Assembly (NCBI RefSeq): GCF_035222375.1
Contig: NC_085887.1
Span: 3,137,501 to 3,201,500, forward strand
Length of the DNA: 64,000 nucleotides
Source of the DNA: Podospora pseudocomata
Lineage: Eukaryota; Ascomycota; Sordariomycetes; Sordariales; Podosporaceae
Reading direction: 5' to 3'
A program made the position numbers and the translations under genes. The notes under the pieces are model-generated. The model ran no database searches. It saw only the letters and a list, made by a program, of their open reading frames with translations, and had not been told where the DNA came from. Positions within the stretch are counted from its first letter, which is position 1. Each line of letters opens with the position of its first letter. Shown here one piece after another: positions 47,205 through 56,940 of this stretch.

Positions 47205-48161
47205 ATGGCCTCTCCCCCCTCAAAGATCAACATCCTCATCACCTCCTTCACAGGCTCCTCCCTCCCCCCAACCCTCTCCCTCGCCCTCCCCCCCTCAACC
47301 CCCATCTCAACCCTCATCACCACCCTCGACTCCCGCCTCCCCTCCTCCTCCTCCTCCTCCTCCTCCCTCCTCTGCACCCGCCAACTCCTCCTAACAACCC
47401 TCTCCTCCACCTACCTCCCCCCCTCCTCCCCCTCCCCCATCTCTTCCTTACTCTCCTCACAAAAAGATGACTTCCTCACCCTCCGCCTCTCAGCCCCCCT
47501 CTGCGGCGGCAAAGGCGGCTTCGGCTCCCAACTCCGCGCAGCAGGAGGCCGCATGTCCAAGCGCAAAAAAACCGAAGAAGACAACGGTTCCTCCCGCAAC
47601 CTCGATGGCCGAAGGCTACGGACCGTCACCGAGGCGAAAGCACTCGCCGAGTACCTCGCTATCAAACCTGAGATGGACAAGAAGGAAAGGGAGGCGCGCA
47701 AGAAGAGGTGGGAGCAGATTGTGGAGATGACGGAGAGGAAGCAAGAGGAGATCAAATATGGGAGTAAAAAGGTTGGGTTGGATGGGAAGTGGGTCGAGGA
47801 GAAGGAGGTGGGGGAGGAGAGGATGAGGGAGGCGGTTGCGGAGGCGATGAGGAGGGGGTTGGTGGTTGATAATCTTTTGGGGACGTCGGTGGGGAGTAGT
47901 GGTTCTGGCTCGGGTTCGGGAGAGGAGGAGGAGGAGGATAGGGAGATGGGGGATGGTAGTGAGGGGGGTGAGGAGCACAGTCAAGGGTCGAAAGAGACGA
48001 CGCCGCCTTCGGAGGTTGAGCCTGAGGCTGACACGGCAAAGGTGGAGGGTAAAGGGAAGGGGAAGGAGAAGGAGATGGTGAAGCCGGTGGAGAAACCTCA
48101 GGCGAGGACTTTTTTCGGCTTTGATGAAGATGATGAGTTTATGAGCTCTGATGAGGAGTGA
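47205..48161 (+). CDS. SDE2: Sde2 splicing/silencing regulator with cleavable ubiquitin-like N-terminus
   Basis: One exon of 318 aa. In fission yeast, Sde2 is made as a ubiquitin-fold fusion that is cut after a Gly-Gly and the Lys-starting product joins the spliceosome to help excise particular introns. Here residues 1-100 have ubiquitin-like character (Ile-Asn-Ile-Leu-Ile-Thr-Ser-Phe, and Phe-Leu-Thr-Leu-Arg-Leu before the site), and Cys-Gly-Gly-Lys-Gly-Gly-Phe-Gly-Ser-Gln-Leu at 100-110 matches the processing motif exactly, with cleavage expected between Gly102 and Lys103. A basic Sde2 core (about 105-205) with long Lys/Glu helices follows, then an acidic Ser/Gly/Glu tail ending in Phe-Gly-Phe-Asp-Glu-Asp type sequence. 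A poly-Ser run encoded by TCC repeats lies inside the ubiquitin fold, probably in a loop. Confidence 0.92.
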   Translation: MASPPSKINILITSFTGSSLPPTLSLALPPSTPISTLITTLDSRLPSSSSSSSSLLCTRQLLLTTLSSTYLPPSSPSPISSLLSSQKDDFLTLRLSAPLCGGKGGFGSQLRAAGGRMSKRKKTEEDNGSSRNLDGRRLRTVTEAKALAEYLAIKPEMDKKEREARKKRWEQIVEMTERKQEEIKYGSKKVGLDGKWVEEKEVGEERMREAVAEAMRRGLVVDNLLGTSVGSSGSGSGSGEEEEEDREMGDGSEGGEEHSQGSKETTPPSEVEPEADTAKVEGKGKGKEKEMVKPVEKPQARTFFGFDEDDEFMSSDEE

Positions 48162-48864
48162 ACATTTGAACTGAAAAGGGAACTGTGGAAATCGAGCGAA
48201 AATTTGTATCAACTTGCATTACTGGGACATCATGGGAGGAGGGCATTCAAAGCGTATTATTTTGGCAGCGGTTTGTACTTGGGTTTGGCGGAACGGGTTA
48301 TAAGGTTCATAAACGGGTTTGTGATACCAGGCTATCAACACGCAATTTACACATCAATCTTTGTGCTTTCTTTGACTTTGGATGTCGAATGAGATACGAA
48401 CTGGAAACGAATATCTTCTTGCGGGGTGCGGTCTTGGGAGCGAGATCCAATGGCGGTTGACGAAGCCTGTCATAGGTTCATGCAAGGAGGTTCTGATACC
48501 AGCCAGCCATATTACCTTACCCATGTTCCTAAGGCGGCAATGCGGTGCGCTGTAGAAACAACCTTTCAATGTGATATTGTACAAGCACATCTACAGTCAA
48601 CATACCAGACGACCAGGAGCCGAAAAGGGGGCGAACCAAACCCACGTCTTTCTCAAAATTCTATATGCCTGACCCTCACACACACAACTCCCCTGAGTTT
48701 ACTACCAATGATGGCATTTTTCTCTAGTGTCACAAAAGGTAATTTTGTTTGGGGGGGCCGCCGTCGCCGTTCTCCATTAGCTCCTAGCTTCCTTTCTCTC
48801 CGTTTCTCTGCCGCAATGCTGGGCAGTAGTGTTTAATCCAACTTTCCCATTTCGAAAAGCACGC
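48162..48864. other. Convergent 3' gap between SDE2 and COX12
   Basis: About 700 bp holding only the 3' flanks of two convergent genes. Short open frames overlap antisense and have no motifs. Confidence 0.55.
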
Positions 48865-49723
48865 TTACTCGAGCTTGACGGGGAAGTTGCCAGCCTCTGT
48901 TGGGTATGTCAGTCATCTTTTCAAGTCAGAGAGGTGGAAATGAAACAGGAAGCTTACCTCTCTGGGCGTCCCACCGTTCATACCAACCGCTAGGGCACAG
49001 AGACCGGTAGGCGAGCCAGAACTGCGCATGCGGGTTAGTTATCAGCTGATAGGTTGATAGGGGGTAATATATAGGGGGCTACGGACCTGGCGGCAGGGAG
49101 CGAAATCCTCACCCTTGGCGAGGATGCACTTGTGGTAGTCGACGTAGTTCTGCCAGCAGTGCTTGGTCTGGTTGGTGTTGGGGAAACGGGCGTCGACACC
49201 TATAGAAGAAATCCATCATGTCAGAGGTTCTGTTTCGCGGCTCAAAATGACAATAACTCCTCCTGCTTCGTTTTCTGGCGTGACGTCGGCTTCCACGTGG
49301 AATTGTGGCGATCCCCCTTCTCCAGCATCTGAGTTGTTGAAAGCGTCGGTGTCGGCAGCCGGTCCATGTGTCGTCGTTCCGTCATAACCATTCGTCATCG
49401 TCATCGGCCCAGCTCCCCAAGCTCAATCATCCCCATTTCAATCCAGCTCTCAATTCCATTTCCCTCGGCAACCAATTCGACACTCTCGGGCTTCAATCGG
49501 GGCAGAAAAAGAGATTTATGCATACCAGCTGTCGCGGATGTTAGCAAAGTGTCGTTGTTGTCCCAAAATCAGACCATGTTGTTTTTTTTCTCCCCCCATC
49601 CTCCTCCTCTTTTACCGCGGGAATTTACAGCTTTGCGGGCACTTCGGTAGCACATGGGAGGAACTGGACAAACGTACCGGTGACGAACTTAAAGGGCTTG
49701 GTAACGCGCTCCTCGTCAGACAT
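48865..49723 (-). CDS. COX12: Cytochrome c oxidase subunit VIb (Cox12)
   Basis: Exons 49723-49678, 49199-49087, 49021-48958 and 48896-48865 give 84 aa. Cox12 sits on the intermembrane-space face of complex IV and is imported through the Mia40 disulfide relay. The motif Cys30-x9-Cys40 followed by Cys51-x10-Cys62 is exactly that of the family, with [15 protein letters not shown] before it and a terminal Glu-Ala-Gly-Asn-Phe-Pro. No presequence is expected. Introns 2 and 3 are short (65 and 61 nt), but intron 1 is 478 nt. Inside it, a CTAAC...GACAG string, three bases CTG (49526-49528) and GTATGC could form a 3-nt exon that would change Thr-Gly-Val to Thr-Ala-Gly-Val and give 85 aa. Confidence 0.92.
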
Positions 49724-50280
49724 TTTGGCGGTTTATTGATTTGTGGTTGTGGTTGAGGGGAGAACAACGACCGGGGGGGGCGTGGGAGTTTTGGTGAGAG
49801 GGGTTTGGAAAGTACGCTGTTCGATAATGGTTCGGAGAGATGATGAGAGGTAGGTATGGATAGGAGCTCTCGGGTTGGCTGGCTTGTGCTCTTGGCTGGA
49901 GCTTTTTCGGTTCGGCTGTCCGCTGCTGCCACCGAGAGCTCTCTGATGCTTGGGCTTGTGTTCATGCAGTGCCAGTGCCAGTGCACGCACACTGATGACG
50001 GAAAGTGGGTCACTTTGACGGAGCTTCGCAGCGGTGATTGGAGGAATGGCTGCCTGAGGCACATGTTTTTCTTGGTGCAGGCAGAGAGTACGGAGTACAG
50101 TGTGGGCTGATATCGCTGACGGTGACTGGCTCTTGGCGGAATCAAACCCGCTTAGCTAGGTAAACCTTCCAACTTGCCGAAGCTCCCCCCCCCAGAGAAT
50201 ACCCGAAGAACTCCAAAAGACGTCGTCGACAGCCACACAGTCTACCCTCTCGAGGAACATCCCCACTCAGTCATATCAAA
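49724..50280. promoter_or_regulatory. Shared divergent promoter of COX12 and B12D/NDUFA4-type gene
   Basis: A 557-bp region from which two small respiratory-chain genes run outward. It has repeated CAG/TGCCAG-type sequence near 49.96 kb and a C run near 50.19 kb. No single factor site is obvious to me. Confidence 0.5.
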
Positions 50281-50767
50281 ATGTTTGCTACGCGCTCTCT
50301 GCGGATGTTCCGGGCCACCCCCCGCATGATGCGGCCCATTCCCGTGAGTACAACGACGAGAACAGTTTTGTGTTTTTTGATTGCGTCAGAGCTAACTGTT
50401 TGGTGTTTATAGAAGGAGGAGCAGTCTGGTATGTGAAGGCAACGGGAAGAGGACGATATCTGGGCTAGGATGACTCGACGACGCTGACACGAATTGAACC
50501 GATCTATGTAGCCCACACTGTCTCCCAGCGCCTCAGACGCCTTAAGAACATCCCCGCCGAGTTGATTCCCCTTGGTGAGCAGCCCACGATGTCTACCTTT
50601 GGTTATCCGGAACAAATACTCATACGACTACAGGTGTCGTCGTCGGCTTCGCCGTCTGCGCGGCTTGCTACTCCATCACCCGTCACTTGGTCGTTGACAA
50701 GACCATCCGTCTCAAGAGACAAAATCGCGCTGCCGACAGCCACGCCGCTGCCGGTGAGCACCACTAA
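50281..50767 (+). CDS. B12D/MLRQ (NDUFA4-type) mitochondrial membrane subunit
   Basis: Exons 50281-50343, 50413-50428, 50512-50574 and 50634-50767 give 91 aa. The family (B12D) includes NDUFA4, first assigned to complex I and later shown to belong to complex IV in animals. The N-terminus Met-Phe-Ala-Thr-Arg-Ser-Leu-Arg-Met-Phe-Arg is an amphipathic, Arg-rich mitochondrial targeting sequence. One membrane helix follows Ile-Pro-Leu-Gly (Val-Val-Val-Gly-Phe-Ala-Val-Cys-Ala-Ala-Cys-Tyr), then Thr-Arg-His...Asp-Lys-Thr-Ile-Arg-Leu-Lys-Arg, which fits the family layout. Exon 2 is only 16 nt. All four exons are needed and each join keeps the frame with donors GTGAGT, GTATGT and GTGAGC. It shares a promoter with COX12. 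Confidence 0.78.
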
Positions 50768-51137
50768 GCTTAGACAAACAGCATTGGAGGTCAGAGCAGG
50801 AGGGCTCGTCTTTTCATTTTTAGACTTGGGAGGCGGCGGGGCGCCCTTTGTATATGATGGACAGGCTGGGTCGGTTTGGAGGGTGAAATCGACGTCTGAT
50901 TCAAACGGGTAGCAATCCCCCTTTCTCTCAATGCGTGAAACAACAAAAGAACAACTTGGCATTGCTCTCTTCTTTCTTCCCTTGAACTAACAAAAGGCCA
51001 CCTTCTCCTAAACGCCGTAGCTATGCACACACTTTTTTCCCCCTTTGGGACTGCAATATCAACATTGTTCCTCGACATCGTTGGTGATGTCATGGTGTAA
51101 CCCCCTCGTGATCGTCAGTATAACACAAACCATTCCT
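50768..51137. other. Convergent 3' gap between B12D-type gene and RRM gene
   Basis: About 370 bp of 3' flank with no further gene seen. Confidence 0.55.
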
Positions 51138-51723
51138 TCATTCTGGCTTGGGACCAGCAACATCCAGTCCCTCCAGTCCTTGCATTGGATCGTCTGCTCT
51201 GTTCTGAGCCTGCTCAGAGGCGAGCCTGTCCTCCTCACTGACGGCATTCTCGGCCAACCATCCCTCCTATTTGTCATATAATTAGCACATATTTTCTCCT
51301 CGAACATCTCGAGATGGGGTCAAAACTCACCTGCTCCCAAACAGCAGTCTTACTCCCCAGCCCACCCGTCTGCGCGCTCTTTGGGATCTTGGCTGCGGAA
51401 ACCTTGATAGTTCTCCCAAAGATCTCGGCTTGGTCCATGTTGTCGATTGCCTCCTTTGCGTCGGCCTCATCCTCGAATTCAACGTAGGCAAAACCACGGT
51501 GAGTTGACTGTTGTTGTTGCTGTTGTTGGGGGCCATTGCCGAGGAAGTCATTATTGTTGGACTTGTTGTCAGCACCGTTGGGTCCGCGGCCGTCGTTTTT
51601 GGGGAGGGAGATGTCTGCTATTTCACCAAAGGGGAGGAAGGCTTCGGAGATGGTTTGCAGGGTTGCTTGGGGAGGGAGGTTGCCGACGTAGATAGTGGCT
51701 TTCCAGCGGGTTGCGTCCGACAT
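51138..51723 (-). CDS. RRM protein of the PPIE/Cyp33 type
   Basis: Exons 51723-51331 and 51266-51138 give 173 aa; the 64-nt intron has donor GTGAGT and acceptor ATAG. A single RNA-recognition motif covers about residues 8-115: RNP2 is Ile-Tyr-Val-Gly-Asn-Leu and RNP1 is Arg-Gly-Phe-Ala-Tyr-Val-Glu-Phe. The blocks Asp-Ala-Lys-Glu-Ala-Ile-Asp-Asn-Met and Ile-Lys-Val-Ser-Ala-Ala-Lys match the RRM found in animal peptidyl-prolyl isomerase E, but no isomerase domain is present, as is usual for this fungal family. The C-terminus is acidic and helical, after Thr-Ala-Val-Trp-Glu-Gln-Glu-Gly-Trp-Leu. A role in pre-mRNA splicing or chromatin is an inference from PPIE. An Asn/Gln-rich insert of about 25 residues lies between RNP2 and RNP1. 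The start at 51723 fits the family; the frame is open further upstream. Confidence 0.85.
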
Positions 51724-52583
51724 TTTCGGGGGGTGGGAAGGGGATGTGTAAGTGGTAGTGAGTTTGACAGAGAGCAAGAGCTATAAGGAGTGATGGTTTG
51801 GTGGTTGAGTCTTGGATTGTGGAAGAGGTGTGTATTGAGATATGTCGTTCGGCAGGCGGGATCAATGTCGACTTGATTGCCAGATATTCCACCGGATGAA
51901 TACTCGAGGGCTTTGATGTGGTGGTGAGTTGAGATGTTGGGTTGATTGATAGAGAGGCTGAAATCACGTGGAGTGAAGATTACCTGGATGCAAGCTGCAG
52001 TGATGCCCCGCCAGAGCTTGGGGTTGCTTGTTCAGGGACCCCAAGCTCGCGTCATGGTTGGAGGCGGATGTTTGACTGGACGAGGTGTTTTGAATTTATT
52101 TTGATCTGATGATCTACTCAAACAATATTCTCTCGAGCTTTAGATTCCGTCCCTCTTTTGGCAACTTAGCTACGAGAATATGGAATCTTTGTGCCCTTGA
52201 TGTACATGTGTAAGAGTGAAACAAGGGTTAGGGTAACCCCACCTTGTTGGAAGGGACAGCTGCCAAAAACTGGGGGCGGCATCACCCCCTGTGGGCGCCA
52301 TACCTCGCAATGTTAGTTGGCGCCCTGGCTGCAATCTGGCAACTCGCCCAGCCAACATTCCCACCTTGAACCTCCCAAACCACCACCTCACTCTAGTCCG
52401 CCCTCACGGCCTGACAGCTCTCTGGAGAAGAGCTCTCGGTGTTTTCTATAAGCGTCTCAAGCCAATTGCCACTTTCCCGTTTTTGTTCTAATTCCATAAC
52501 GATAATCACCGAGAAACCCCTCTACCGCCGTGGTCCCTACGGAGTAACACGCCGTCTACCGATTCCACCGTCCACCGACCGTC
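51724..52583. promoter_or_regulatory. Divergent promoter between RRM gene and SEC31
   Basis: This 860-bp region has at 52225-52239 an inverted repeat, GGGTTA-GGG-TAACCC, which contains a telobox-like GGGTTAGGG core about 345 bp before the SEC31 ATG. No other gene is seen. Confidence 0.5.
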
Positions 52584-55500
52584 ATGGTCCGCCTGAGAGA
52601 GATCCCGCGGACCGGGGCCTTTGCCTGGTCGCCCGGTTCTGACGCCCTCGTCGTCACCGGCACCCGCTCCGGCGCAGTCGACGCCGACTTCTCCGACGAG
52701 ACCAAGCTCGAGCTGTGGGACCTCAACCTCGATTCCCAAGAACAGGGGCTCGAGCTCCAGCCGATAGCTACCATCAGCACAGAGTCCAGGTATACACTAG
52801 ATCTAGATAGCCGCACCACCATAGAGCTACCTGACCAGACAAACTGACGGGATGGCATCACAGATTCTACGATATAGCATGGGGTGCCCCAAGTGACGAG
52901 CACCCATTGGGTGTTGTTGCGGGCGCAATGGAGGATGGATCCCTGCAGCTGTGGGATGCCCAGAAGCTCAAGGACAGCGAAGATGCCCTGATTTCACGCA
53001 CGACAAAGCACACCGGCCCTGTCAAGTCACTCCAGTTCAACCCCCTGAGACCACACGTTCTCGCCACGGCTGGCTCAAAGGGCGAGCTCTTCATCTGGGA
53101 CGTTAACGACACCTCGACCGCTTTCCGTCTTGGCACCGCCGCCGCCCAGGATATCGAGTGCGTGGCATGGAACAGGAAGGTTTCCAACATTTTGGCGGCC
53201 GGAAGTGCCGGGGGATTTGTCTCAGTCTGGGATCTCAAGACGAAGAAGCTGTCCTTGACCTTGACACCCAAAGACCGCAAGCCCGTCAGTGCGATCGCTT
53301 GGGACCCGAACAACTCGACGAGCCTCCTTACCGCGACGTCCGATGACACTAGCCCAGTTATTTCTCTCTGGAATCTGAGAAACTCGCAGGTTCCCGAGAA
53401 GACCCTTCAAGGCCACGATCAGGGCATTCTGTCTCTGTCTTGGTGCCAACAGGATCCAGGCCTGTTGATTTCTTGCGGCAAGGACAACCGATCACTCGTG
53501 TGGAACCCGCAGACCGGAGAGCGGTATGGCGAGTTCCCCGAGGCCACCAACTGGGCTTTCTCGACACGTTTCAACCCAGTCAACCCCAACTTGTCCGCCA
53601 TTGCGTCTTTTGATGGCAAGATCACCATCCATACTCTGCAAAACACCAACCCTTCTACGGCGCCAGTGCCCCAAAACAGCTTGGACGATGATGACTTCTT
53701 CTCCAAGGCCCCGACCCAGCTTCAGACCACCTCTTTCTCTCTCCCTAGGGCTCCCAACTGGTTTGAGCGCCCTGTCAGCGTATCCTTTGGCTACGGTGGT
53801 AAGCTTGTCATTCTCCGCAAGAACGATACGCCCGTTGGTCAGCCCAGGTCTTCCAAGATCCAGATTGTTGGGTTCTCTGTAGACTCAGACATTGGATCTG
53901 CCACCGAGAAGTTTGAGGAGGCCTTTAAGAGTGGCGATCTCGCTGGCATCTGTGAGTCGCAGATTGAGTCTGCCAAGACGGAGGAGGAGAAGGCCGAATG
54001 GCAGGTGTTGAAGACCCTGAGCGCCTCAGATGGCCGTACCAAGATTGTAGAGTATCTTGGTTACTCCAAGGAAGAAGAGGAGGAGTCCAACGGGGCTGAA
54101 GAATCCGAGACTGCCGAGACCACCGAGGCCAAGGAGGAAACAGAAGAGACTGGCCTGGCTCCTCCCCAAGCCAATGGCGACGGCAAGAGGAAGCACAAGC
54201 GTGTGACGAGCATGTGGGGTGATGTAGATGATGGCGAGGACTTCTTGTCCGATTTGCCTGCCACCAAGGGCGCCAGAACCGACAACCCGTTCCACCTCCT
54301 GAGCGAGGGCAACACCCACCTCGAGGACAAGATTACCAAGGCCATTATCCTGGGCAAGTTCGAAAAGGCCGTCAACATCTGCTTGAAGGAGAACAGGATC
54401 GCCGATGCCTTCATTCTTGCTAACTGCGGTGGAAAGGATCTCGTCGACAAGGTCCAAACCGCTTACCTCGCGCAGAAGAAGGGTGCCCCCAGCTATCTCC
54501 GCGTGATCAACTCGATCATTGGAAAGAACCTTTGGGATGTCGTCTACAATGCCGACCTCGCCAACTGGAAGGAGACTATGGTTACTCTCTGCACCTTTGC
54601 TGATCCCTCCGAATTCCCTGATCTCTGCGAAGCACTTGGAGATCGCATCTACGAGTCCGGGTCGCGAAACGATGCTTCTTTCTGCTACCTTGTCGGCTCC
54701 AAGCTGGAGAAGGTGGTGGACATCTGGATCGCTCAGCTCAAGGAGGCCGAGGAGGCTGGGCTGAAGGAGTCCAGTAATGATTCGACTTTCTCGGTCCACG
54801 CCAGATCGCTGCAGCAGTTTATCGAGAAGGTTACCGTGTTCCGTGCGGTGACCAAGTTCACCGATGAGGAGAAGAACCTCACCGGCGGCTGGAAGCTCGA
54901 GGCTCTGTACAACAAGTATACAGAGTATGCTGATATTGCCGCTGCCCATGGCCAGCTGGCGATCGCTCAAAAGTACCTCGACCTCCTCCCCAACGAGTTC
55001 CCTGCTGCCGAGGTTGCGAGAAACCGTGTCAAGCTTGCCACTCAGAAGGCTGCTCCCCAGCCTGCTGCCGCTGCTACTCGGGCTCCTGCCTCTCGCGCGG
55101 CTTCTCGCGCCCCTGCGCCTCTGGGTTATCAACAGGCCGCCCCTGTTGCCCCTGTTGCCGCCACACCCGCCAATCCATATGCTCCTCCTGTTCAGGCTCA
55201 GCAGCGCGCTCCCGTTCAGAACCCATATGGCCCTACGACTACATCTCAGTACGCCCCTCCAGGTGCCTCCCCATACGCTCCTCAAGGTCAGGGATACGCG
55301 CCTTCTCCTCCTGTAGGCGGTGGGTATGCACCTCCCGTTCAGTCTTTCACCTCGGCTGGCCCCCCACCTAGAAGTACCGGGCCCCCGCCCCAGATCAAGA
55401 AGGACGTTGGTGCTTGGAATGATCTCCCAGAGTCTATGGCGGCGAAGAAGCCTCCTCCTCGGAGGTCTACCCCAAGTGTCGCCCCGATCGCCTCGCCCTA

Positions 55501-56505
55501 TGGTGGCCCCGCGGGTTTGACCAGCCCTCCCCCAGTTGGCCCCTATCAGCGAGGAGCACCAACACCACCACCTCCTCCTCCCAAGGGCCCTGCACCCCCT
55601 CGCAACACGGCTTCTCCTTTGACTGGGCCCCCGCAGGTTGGCCAACAGCTACCGTATAGACCCGGGTCGGCCTCTTCCCATGCTTCCACCAACCCGTACG
55701 CGCCTCCACAACCCCAGGTGGCACCTCCGCTGCCATCACCCATGGCTGTTCCCCGGACAGCATCGCCATACAACCCACCTCCCGCTGGTGCCCCTGCCCC
55801 GAGCAGATACGCTCCGGCACCAGCGCCGCAAACCTATAGCCAGCCCCCGACGTCCACCCCACTTGCTCCTCCCCCGTCCAACCCGTACGCCCCTGCACCC
55901 GTTGCGCACCAGTCGGCACCACCCGTCGGCCAGTACGCACCTCCTCCTCCCCAGGGCGGCCGGCCACCAGTGGGGCCTCCACCCAGCGCCGGTCCTCCCC
56001 GTGCTCCCGTAGGACCCCCACCAGCTGGCGGACCGCCCCGTGCTTCTCCTGCCCCGGCTGCGGCTGCCCCTCCACCGCCAGCGGCGGCCAAGCCCAGACA
56101 TCCCGCCGGTGACCGGTCTCACATCCCTCCCAGTGCTCAGCAGCTGGTGGAAATCTTTAGCCAGGACATGCAGAGAGTAGCAGCCAAGGCTCCCGCTTCG
56201 TTCGCGCCGCAGGTCAAGGACACGCAGAAGCGTCTGGGTCTTCTCTTTGACCATCTCAACAATGAGGAGCTCGTCCAGCCAGACACGATTGCGCAGCTGG
56301 CTCAGTTGGCGGATGCTCTTGCCAGCAAGAACTACGACGTCGCGAGCAAGATCCAGGTGGAGATTCAAAGGGAGAAGACTGAGCAGTGCGGACAGTGGAT
56401 GGTAAGTTGTTCTTTTGATTGATGGTTACTATAAAGTTGATTGCTGACTGAGTGTTGCAGGTTGGTGTGAAGCGGTTGATCAGCATGAGCAAGGCGACTC
56501 CTTGA
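52584..56505 (+). CDS. SEC31: COPII outer-coat subunit Sec31
   Basis: Exons 52584-52789, 52864-56401 and 56461-56505 give 1262 aa, the size of yeast Sec31. With Sec13 it forms the cage of ER export vesicles and stimulates Sar1 GTPase. The N-terminus [10 protein letters not shown] and about seven WD40 repeats (Leu-Trp-Asp, Ile-Trp-Asp, Val-Trp-Asp and similar ends) occupy residues 1-335. A helical ACE1/solenoid region that binds Sec13 follows (about 340-790, including Asn-Pro-Phe-His-Leu-Leu-Ser-Glu-Gly). A Pro/Ala/Gly/Tyr-rich region of about 350 residues comes next, where Sec23/Sar1 binding fragments lie in the family. The C-terminal helical domain (about 1155-1262) ends in a tiny last exon of 15 codons. 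Introns have donors GTATAC and GTAAGT. Confidence 0.96.
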
Positions 56506-56940
56506 GCGGTTGATGGTTGGTAATTTTGCAGGAATGGAAAAGCAGGAGCGGGTGGTTTTGTGCTTGGTAGTGTTGGTAGTAGTACAATATAGCTTGTTGT
56601 TATGTGTTGGAGTGTTTTTTCATCTTTTTATCTTAGGACTTTATGAATGAATCACAGTCTTCAAGTTTTGAGCGGTTGTCTGGCAGCTGTTTTCCTGCTT
56701 GGAAACTGTGCAAGTGTGTGCGTGGCAACTGCTTTATCCCGAAACCTGACCCCGCAATTATTAGCAACATGAGCCACTCACTCACTCACACACCCGCTTT
56801 CGACGGCTCTTACACCTTCCATGTCAACAACATTGACTTGATTACAACCTCGACCACACCAACATCTATCTCACTTTTACTTTTTCACCTTTTTATTTTA
56901 TTTCATCACGAGTGACAAGAAGGAAAGGAGGGAAGGAAAA
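56506..56940. promoter_or_regulatory. SEC31 3' flank and PITH gene promoter
   Basis: A 435-bp spacer between two co-directional genes, with short CACT/CACA repeats near 56.78 kb and an A/G-rich stretch right before the PITH ATG. Confidence 0.5.

Noticed and set aside
50125-50165. tRNA-like T-arm (GTTTGATTCC on the minus strand)
   Set aside because: It forms only a local hairpin; no acceptor stem, D-arm or anticodon arm can be drawn around it.
54026-55645. Minus-strand open frame of 539 codons
   Set aside because: It lies entirely antisense to the SEC31 main exon and has the Arg/Gly/Leu bias of a shadow frame.
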